Source: Deltaproteobacteria bacterium
GTDB taxonomy: Bacteria; Desulfobacterota; BSN033; WVXP01
Direction of reading: 5' to 3'
Assembly (NCBI GenBank): GCA_019308905.1
Contig: JAFDHF010000018.1
Span: 1 to 54,677, forward strand
Length of the DNA: 54,677 nucleotides
Made by a program: the position numbers and the translations under genes. Each line of letters starts with the position of its first letter. The first letter of the stretch is position 1. The notes below the pieces were generated by a model. That model was not told the DNA's origin. It worked only from the letters and a program-made list of their open reading frames with translations, and searched no databases. Positions 49,509-54,677 of the stretch are shown one piece after another.

Positions 49509-49533
49509 GCATCTTGCAAAAGGCGGAAGATGC
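49509..49533 (+). promoter_or_regulatory. Hairpin in the rho-rpmE spacer
   Basis: GCATCTT at 49509-49515 pairs with AAGATGC at 49527-49533 around an 11-base loop. The following bases are moderately T-rich (TATTGTTATTCTTC). It may be a rho 3' hairpin or a control element for rpmE, whose mRNA leader is autoregulatory in E. coli. Confidence 0.45.
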
Positions 49534-49575
49534 GGGTATTGTTATTCTTCAATCTGTTCGTCGGAGAAAGAGACC

Positions 49576-49791
49576 GTGAAAAAGGGGATTCATCCTAAGC
49601 TTTACAAGACGACCATCACCTGTGCCTGTGGCGCTACATACGAGACCGTCGACACCAAGGAGAATATGCGGGTTGAAATCTGCTCCAAGTGTCATCCCTT
49701 CTTTACGGGGAAGCAGAAATTCCTCGATACCGCAGGAAGAATCGAGAAGTTCAAGCGGAAGTATGCAAAGGTCAAAGACAAGGAACCCTAG
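49576..49791 (+). CDS. rpmE: Large ribosomal subunit protein bL31 (zinc-binding type)
   Basis: A GTG at 49576 with GGAGAAAG upstream gives a 71-residue protein: [19 protein letters not shown], then [14 protein letters not shown]. The cysteines in CAC and CSKC form the zinc site of the C-plus form of bL31, which is replaced by a zinc-free paralogue during zinc shortage. A longer upstream frame (from 49453) is non-coding in appearance. Placement after rho is common in Gram-negatives. Confidence 0.95.
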   Translation: MKKGIHPKLYKTTITCACGATYETVDTKENMRVEICSKCHPFFTGKQKFLDTAGRIEKFKRKYAKVKDKEP

Positions 49792-50054
49792 CCCGCCTCC
49801 CTGACGTGTACCCTTAAGCCGTTTCTGGTTGGCCATAAAGAGATCAATGCTCTGCTCCGGGGATGCCAGCCTCTCGACCCGGAAACGCGGCCCCGGACCC
49901 CGACGTTGTTTGCCAAGGGACGGATGGTCTGCGGCGGTTGGTCCCTGCCCTCGAGACGTCGCGGGAACGGTCTGCATCCGGGGCAGTGAATTTGCGAATC
50001 CGCCTGACAGGCGGGTCCGTGTTTTCCCCGGAACGGTCCTTACTGAGGGAAGAT

Positions 50055-51125
50055 ATGTTTCCCAGGCTCGACGAGATTGAGAAGAGGTACGAGGAGCTCA
50101 CCAGGCTCCTCGGTAAGCAGGAGATTGTACAGAGGCAGGAGGAGTATCAGAAGCTTGCAAGGGAATTTTCTGAGCTGGAAAAGACCGTGGGCTACTATCG
50201 TGAGTACAAGCGAATCGCTCGTGAACTCGAGGAGAACAGGAATCTATTGAAAGAGCCTGACGAGGAGATGCGGCGCCTTGCGAGGGATGAGATTGCCGAG
50301 CTTGAGGAGAAGATGGCCCTTGTCGAGCGGGACCTGAAGATCTCGCTGTTGCCGAAGGACCCCAACGACGACAAGAACATCTTCCTGGAGATTCGTGCAG
50401 GCACAGGCGGCGAGGAGGCCTCTCTTTTTGCGGCGGATCTCTTCCGGATGTATGCCAGGTACAGCGAGCTGCGGAAGTGGAAGATAGACATTGTGAGCCA
50501 GAGCGAGACAGGTGTGGGGGGGCTGAAGGAGATAATCGCTCTTATCGAGGGGAGGGGCGCATACAGTCAGCTCAAATACGAGAGCGGAGTCCATCGAGTC
50601 CAGCGGGTTCCGAGCACCGAGTCGCAGGGCAGGCTCCATACCTCTGCAGTCACCGTCGCGGTTCTTCCCGAGGCCGAAGAGGTGGAGGTCGAGATCGATC
50701 CGGCAGACCTGCGAATCGACTTCTATCGCTCCTCCGGCCCAGGGGGACAGAGCGTCAACACGACGGATTCTGCGGTCAGAATCACTCATCTTCCTACCGG
50801 TTTGACAGTGACCTGCCAGGACGAAAAATCCCAGCACAAGAACCGGGCCAAGGCGCTGAAGGTATTGCGGTCCAAACTCCTGGATCTCGAGCGGAGAGAA
50901 CAGCAGATGGAGATCTCCGAAAAGCGGCGGTCCATGGTCGGAACGGGTGATCGGAGTGAGAGGATCCGGACCTACAATTACCCTCAGAATCGTGTGACCG
51001 ACCACAGGATTGGGATGACTGTCTACAGACTCAACGAGATTCTGGAGGGCGATATTCAGGAGATCATCGATGCTCTGGTGGCCTATTTTCAAGCCGAATC
51101 CCTGAAGGCACACATGGGAAGTTGA
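50055..51125 (+). CDS. prfA: Peptide chain release factor 1
   Basis: From the ATG at 50055 (GAGGGAAGAT upstream), this is 356 residues: [20 protein letters not shown], the RF1 anticodon-like PxT motif (RVPSTE in [20 protein letters not shown]), and the catalytic [15 protein letters not shown] is RF1-like, so it reads UAA and UAG. The longer frame starting at 49863 has no ribosome site, and the true start is clear. The TGA stop overlaps the next start as TTGA. Confidence 0.97.
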   Translation: MFPRLDEIEKRYEELTRLLGKQEIVQRQEEYQKLAREFSELEKTVGYYREYKRIARELEENRNLLKEPDEEMRRLARDEIAELEEKMALVERDLKISLLPKDPNDDKNIFLEIRAGTGGEEASLFAADLFRMYARYSELRKWKIDIVSQSETGVGGLKEIIALIEGRGAYSQLKYESGVHRVQRVPSTESQGRLHTSAVTVAVLPEAEEVEVEIDPADLRIDFYRSSGPGGQSVNTTDSAVRITHLPTGLTVTCQDEKSQHKNRAKALKVLRSKLLDLERREQQMEISEKRRSMVGTGDRSERIRTYNYPQNRVTDHRIGMTVYRLNEILEGDIQEIIDALVAYFQAESLKAHMGS

Positions 51126-52003
51126 GATTGACGAAAGAACGCTGGACCGTGCTGAAGGTCATCGAGTGGACCCAGGGATACCTGCGGGCAAGGGCGATTC
51201 CGAGTCCTCGGTTGGAGAGCGAGCTGCTTCTCTCCCATGCTTTGGGCCTCGACCGTGTCGGTCTCTATCTCCACCATGACATGGTTCTCTCGCCGAGCGA
51301 GTTGGAACGTTTTCGTGAATTGATCAAGAGGAGGACCCGAGGCGAGCCGCTGCCTTACATCACCGGTTACAAGGAGTTCTGGTCGATCCCTTTCAGGGTC
51401 GATCCCTCTGTGCTCATCCCTCGCCCGGAGACGGAGGTCCTGGTGGAGGAGGCCCTGAGGATCATCGGTTTGGAGGGATGGACCGATCCACTTGTCCTCG
51501 ACTTGGGAACCGGATGCGGGGCGATTGCCGTCTCCCTGGCAAAGTCGATCTCCTCGGGCCGGATCGTTGCTACGGATCTGTCGTGGGAAGCCCTTGCTCT
51601 GGCCAGGGAAAACGCACTTGCCCAGGGTGTTTCCGGCAGGATATGTTTTGTTCAGGGGGACGGTCTCTCTTTCATGAAGTCGACGGCTGGAATCTTCGAT
51701 CAGATCGTCTCCAACCCCCCATATGTCAGTCACGAAGAGATCGAGAGCCTTCAACCTGAGATCCGGGACTTTGAGCCGAGGCATGCCCTGGACGGGGGCC
51801 CGGACGGTCTCGAATTCCACCGGGAGCTCCTCAGCCAAGTTCCTTCAAGACTTAAGAGCGGGGGGTGGCTGATAGTCGAGATTGGCGCGGGTCAGGGGCC
51901 GAAGATCCTTGAGTCGGCCGAGAAGGCTTCGTGGACGAAACGGGTGAGGATAATTCGGGACTATGCTGGGAGAAGCCGGGCATTGGTCGCCCAGAAGAGA
52001 TAG
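51122..52003 (+). CDS. prmC: Release factor glutamine methyltransferase
   Basis: PrmC (HemK) methylates the glutamine in the GGQ motif of release factors, so its place after prfA is functional. This 293-residue protein has a helical N-terminal recognition domain ([18 protein letters not shown]), [15 protein letters not shown] motif [17 protein letters not shown] and the catalytic NPPY in [13 protein letters not shown]. The TTG start overlaps the prfA stop (TTGA); a TTG six bases later is possible. Confidence 0.96.
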   Translation: MRLTKERWTVLKVIEWTQGYLRARAIPSPRLESELLLSHALGLDRVGLYLHHDMVLSPSELERFRELIKRRTRGEPLPYITGYKEFWSIPFRVDPSVLIPRPETEVLVEEALRIIGLEGWTDPLVLDLGTGCGAIAVSLAKSISSGRIVATDLSWEALALARENALAQGVSGRICFVQGDGLSFMKSTAGIFDQIVSNPPYVSHEEIESLQPEIRDFEPRHALDGGPDGLEFHRELLSQVPSRLKSGGWLIVEIGAGQGPKILESAEKASWTKRVRIIRDYAGRSRALVAQKR

Positions 52004-52080
52004 AAGATGGTTGTGGTTGGATCTCCCTTGACAGTCCGGGAGACGTCCTTGAGATGACTAAGTAAAGCCGGAGGCCGGTG

Positions 52081-53340
52081 GTGGAGAAGATCATTATCGA
52101 GGGTGGAAACCGGCTCATCGGGGATGTGAAGATCAGCGGATCGAAAAACGCGGCCCTCCCACTGTTCGCTGCGGCCATTCTCTGTCACAGTCCGACCGTC
52201 TATCACAATGTTCCTCACCTGAGAGACGTAGTTACAATCCAGAGGGTGCTCCGTAATCTTGGGGTACAGATCGAGAATAATCCAGATGGATCGGTGCGCA
52301 TCGACAGCTCGGCTCTTTCGGGACATGAAGCGCCTTACGAGCTTGTGAAGACCATGCGGGCGTCCATTCTCGTACTTGGCCCGCTTGTTGCGAGAATGGG
52401 AAGAGCGGTCGTTTCATTGCCGGGGGGGTGTGCCATAGGAGCCCGGCCTGTGAACCTCCATCTCCGGGGTCTGGAGGTGCTCGGGGCCAAGATCAGACTC
52501 GACCACGGGTACATATCCGCTGAAGCGGAGCGGCTCAAGGGCGGCCATCTCTGCCTCGATGTTCCGACCGTTACGGGGACCGAGAATCTCATGATGGCCG
52601 CTGCCCTGGCAGAGGGGACAACGGTCATAGAAAACGCGGCTCAGGAGCCGGAGGTGGCCGAACTTGCAAGGGTTCTGAACAAGATGGGTGCCAGAATCTC
52701 GGGTGCAGGGACAAGCACCCTTCGTATCGATGGTGTGGAAGGCCTCGAAGGGACGGATCATACGATCATGGCTGACAGGATCGAGGCAGGTACCTTCATG
52801 GTGGCGGCCGGTCTGACCCAGGGGAACCTCTCACTCCTCAACTGCCCGATGCCTCACCTGGAGGCGGTTGTCAGGAAGTTGGGAGAGGCGGGCCTTGAGA
52901 TCTACCAGGATGGGGAGGCCGTACGGGTCGTGGGGACACGCCGGATCAGGAGCGTAGATGTGAAGACCCTGCCCTATCCTGGTTTTCCCACGGACATGCA
53001 GGCTCAAACAATGGTCCTCATGTGTCTGGCCCGGGGCCTCAGCGTGATCTGCGAGACGGTTTTCGAGAATCGTTTCATCCATGTCAGCGAGCTCAGACGG
53101 ATGGGTGCGGACATCAAGGTCAATTCAAACAGTGCGATCGTGACGGGCGTGAAACGGTTAAGCGGAGCCGAGGTCATGGCGACCGATCTGCGGGCAAGCG
53201 CTTCCCTGGTACTTGCAGGTTTGGCTGCCGAAGGGGTGACGAAGGTCTCCAGGGTATACCATTTGGACCGCGGGTACGAGGATCTGGAGAAGAAGCTCCT
53301 AAGGCTGGGAGCCAGGATCAAGAGGGTCCAGGAACACTAG
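52081..53340 (+). CDS. murA: UDP-N-acetylglucosamine 1-carboxyvinyltransferase
   Basis: MurA catalyses the first committed step of peptidoglycan synthesis. From the second of two GTGs, six bases after GGAGG, it has 419 residues beginning [20 protein letters not shown]. Lys22-Asn23 and the catalytic Cys117 in [15 protein letters not shown] are present, so it should be fosfomycin-sensitive in principle (Cys rather than Asp). FPTDMQAQ is also conserved. It lies 77 bases after prmC. Confidence 0.97.
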   Translation: MEKIIIEGGNRLIGDVKISGSKNAALPLFAAAILCHSPTVYHNVPHLRDVVTIQRVLRNLGVQIENNPDGSVRIDSSALSGHEAPYELVKTMRASILVLGPLVARMGRAVVSLPGGCAIGARPVNLHLRGLEVLGAKIRLDHGYISAEAERLKGGHLCLDVPTVTGTENLMMAAALAEGTTVIENAAQEPEVAELARVLNKMGARISGAGTSTLRIDGVEGLEGTDHTIMADRIEAGTFMVAAGLTQGNLSLLNCPMPHLEAVVRKLGEAGLEIYQDGEAVRVVGTRRIRSVDVKTLPYPGFPTDMQAQTMVLMCLARGLSVICETVFENRFIHVSELRRMGADIKVNSNSAIVTGVKRLSGAEVMATDLRASASLVLAGLAAEGVTKVSRVYHLDRGYEDLEKKLLRLGARIKRVQEH

Positions 53341-53399
53341 GAAGGATCGGGTGGAGAGAGACTCCCCCGGGCTTTTCGCAAAGGAGAGGGGCCGCGGCG

Positions 53400-54086
53400 A
53401 TGGGCAAGAGGATGGGCTCGTTGTTGGAGATGGCCATGGCGGGCGTTGTTCTGGTGGGATGTGCGGGGTCGGCGGTGCGGGAAAGCCAATCCCTTGTTCC
53501 GTCCGATACGGATCCGGGGGTCATAGCCGTAGTCCCTTTTCACGCATCCGGGGCTGATGCTGAGAGGGAACTGCTTCGCTACGGGGGATTTACCGGATAT
53601 GTCGCGGCAGGGGATGTTGCTGCCCAAGGCCCGGAGACCGTGACGACTCTGTTCCGCCAGAGATTGATCGCGCACGGTTACAGCTTGGTTTCCCAGGAGA
53701 TCATAGCAGAGGCGCCCTCCTTTGCTACGAGGTTCCAGGAAAACCCCCTGGCCTTTGCCCGGCGGCTCGCCCGGGAGGTCAAGGCGGACAGTGTACTGAT
53801 GGGAGAGGTATTCCGCTACAGGGAAAGAGTCGGTAACGCCTGGGGGGCTCGACAGCCGGCTTCGGTGGCCTTTGTGGCGCTGCTGGTCAGGGGTGAGAAT
53901 GGGGAGTCGTTGTGGCGGGGGAGGTTCGATGAAACCCAGAAGCCCCTTTCAGAGGATGCCCTCGATTTTTTCTCCTTTGTGCGCCGCGGCGGCAGGTGGC
54001 TCACTGCAAGGGAGCTCGCCTCGGACGGCATAAACCGCGTTCTACTGACCTTCCCGGGTCTGGGCAGGGTCGGAGTGAATCGGTAG
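53400..54086 (+). CDS. Lipoprotein of unknown function
   Basis: I start at the ATG at 53400 with AAGGAGAGG upstream; a nearby ATG is possible. The 228-residue protein has a signal peptide and lipobox VGCA (MAMAGVVLVGC). The mature part has VIAVVPFHASG, LFRQRLIAHGYSLV, AREVKADSVLMGEVFRYRERVG and GESLWRGRFDET, a pattern of alternating strands and helices seen in CsgG/LpoB/TolB-N-like lipoproteins; this likeness is by eye. It sits between murA and pgpA, so an envelope role is plausible. Confidence 0.75.
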   Translation: MGKRMGSLLEMAMAGVVLVGCAGSAVRESQSLVPSDTDPGVIAVVPFHASGADAERELLRYGGFTGYVAAGDVAAQGPETVTTLFRQRLIAHGYSLVSQEIIAEAPSFATRFQENPLAFARRLAREVKADSVLMGEVFRYRERVGNAWGARQPASVAFVALLVRGENGESLWRGRFDETQKPLSEDALDFFSFVRRGGRWLTARELASDGINRVLLTFPGLGRVGVNR

Positions 54087-54104
54087 AACCTGGGATCGAC
54101 CGAA

Positions 54105-54638
54105 TTGGCAGAAGGTTTCAAAAGAGGATTGCACGGGTGGAGGGCCGATCGTCTGAAGAGCTCATGGTTCCGCCATGCGGTCGTGATCCTCTCTACCGGC
54201 CTCTACGTGGGGTTTTGCCCCGTTGCACCAGGCACGGCCGGAACCCTCCTGGCCGTGCCTCTTTTTCTTGTGCTCTCCAGGCTGTCGCCCCTTTCGTATG
54301 GAATCACCGTGTTGGCCTTTCTGTTTGCGGCTGCCTGGATCTCAGGGGCCGGGGAGGTTGTGTTCGGAGAAAAGGACAGCGGTCGTATCGTCATAGACGA
54401 GATCGGCGGCTTCCTGGTGACCATGGGCTTCATTCCTCCTCTGCCTTTCTACGTGGCTTCGGGCTTCCTCCTCTTCCGCTTGCTGGACGTTACAAAACCC
54501 TTTCCCATCAGGAGGCTCGAGAAGCTCGAGTACGGCTGCGGGGTGGTGGCCGACGACGTGATGGCAGGGATCTATAGCGCCGGTGTGCTTCACGGTTTGT
54601 TCCTCTTTTGGGGGAACAGACCTCCTCTGCTTCCGTGA
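54105..54638 (+). CDS. pgpA: Phosphatidylglycerophosphatase A
   Basis: This 177-residue membrane protein removes phosphate from phosphatidylglycerophosphate to give phosphatidylglycerol. PVAPGTAGTLLAVPLFL, RIVIDEIGGFLVTMGFIP, RLLDVTKPFPIRRLEKL and GVVADDVMAGIYSAG are the family motifs, with the acidic metal-binding residues present. There are three or four hydrophobic segments. The start is TTG without a strong ribosome site. It begins 18 bases after the lipoprotein gene. Confidence 0.94.
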   Translation: MAEGFKRGLHGWRADRLKSSWFRHAVVILSTGLYVGFCPVAPGTAGTLLAVPLFLVLSRLSPLSYGITVLAFLFAAAWISGAGEVVFGEKDSGRIVIDEIGGFLVTMGFIPPLPFYVASGFLLFRLLDVTKPFPIRRLEKLEYGCGVVADDVMAGIYSAGVLHGLFLFWGNRPPLLP

Positions 54639-54648
54639 ATGTTCATGG

Positions 54649-54669
54649 CGGAGAGGAGTCCGCCCCTTC
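54649..54669 (+). terminator. Possible hairpin after pgpA at the window edge
   Basis: GGCGGA pairs with TCCGCC around GAGGAG, about 12 bases after the pgpA stop. There is no T-run, and the window ends before a downstream gene can be judged. Confidence 0.35.
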
Positions 54670-54677
54670 ACCCCGGG

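Noticed and set aside
49863-50054. Upstream extension of prfA
   Set aside because: RF1 proteins begin at the [15 protein letters not shown] position; the extension lacks conservation and a ribosome site.

Overview
The window reads as a chromosomal segment of a Gram-negative bacterium, most likely a Desulfobacterota (deltaproteobacterial) genome. The basis is a YidC with a large periplasmic domain, outer-membrane-style lipoproteins, dense CheY/HPt/HDOD/PilZ signalling proteins, DUF3568 lipoproteins and a complete V-type ATPase. This lineage call is inference from gene content. There are no phages, insertion sequences or CRISPR arrays.

Layout. (1) 0.2-9.1 kb: a nine-gene V-type ATPase operon in the same order as the Enterococcus hirae ntp operon (F-I-K-E-C-G-A-B-D), behind a sigma70-like promoter. 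Its K subunit keeps the residues that bind sodium in E. hirae NtpK. (2) 9.2-15.9 kb: tRNA-Ala(CGC) downstream of a small membrane protein with a consensus promoter; a stand-alone Lrp-type ligand-binding protein, a 30-residue bS22/COX24-like protein and an M50 site-2 protease; two divergent DUF3568 lipoproteins; and a PflX-like radical SAM enzyme overlapping a PD-(D/E)XK nuclease-like gene, divergent from a DUF1848 Fe-S protein. (3) 15.8-28.6 kb: a metallo-beta-lactamase protein with two cyclic-nucleotide domains, priA, PilZ/HDOD signalling genes, HU, an RsmF-like methyltransferase split from its PUA-like domain, and a REC-histidine kinase/REC/HPt phosphorelay with a convergent second receiver. 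(4) 28.8-36.2 kb: a TlpA-like thioredoxin, tRNA-Phe(GAA), and a peptide-type ABC transporter whose two permeases both carry extra periplasmic sequence.

(5) 36.3-54.6 kb: the replication-origin region. The minus-strand block rpmH-rnpA-yidD-yidC-jag-mnmE is followed by a B12-type radical SAM gene lying between two perfect parS sites. dnaA, dnaN, gyrB, rho, rpmE, prfA, prmC, murA, a lipoprotein gene and pgpA run the other way. The switch of gene direction at about 42.4-43.1 kb, a perfect DnaA box at 42927 and an AT-rich dnaA-dnaN spacer with DnaA-trio-like repeats place oriC here. mnmG, rsmG and parAB, frequent origin neighbours, are not in the window.

No single element is provably a new system. 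The best candidates for undescribed biology are the cyclic-nucleotide-gated hydrolase (15.8-18.0 kb), the radical SAM/nuclease/DUF1848 locus (12.3-15.2 kb), the ABC importer with matched periplasmic insertions (30.0-36.2 kb) and the putative sodium V-ATPase.
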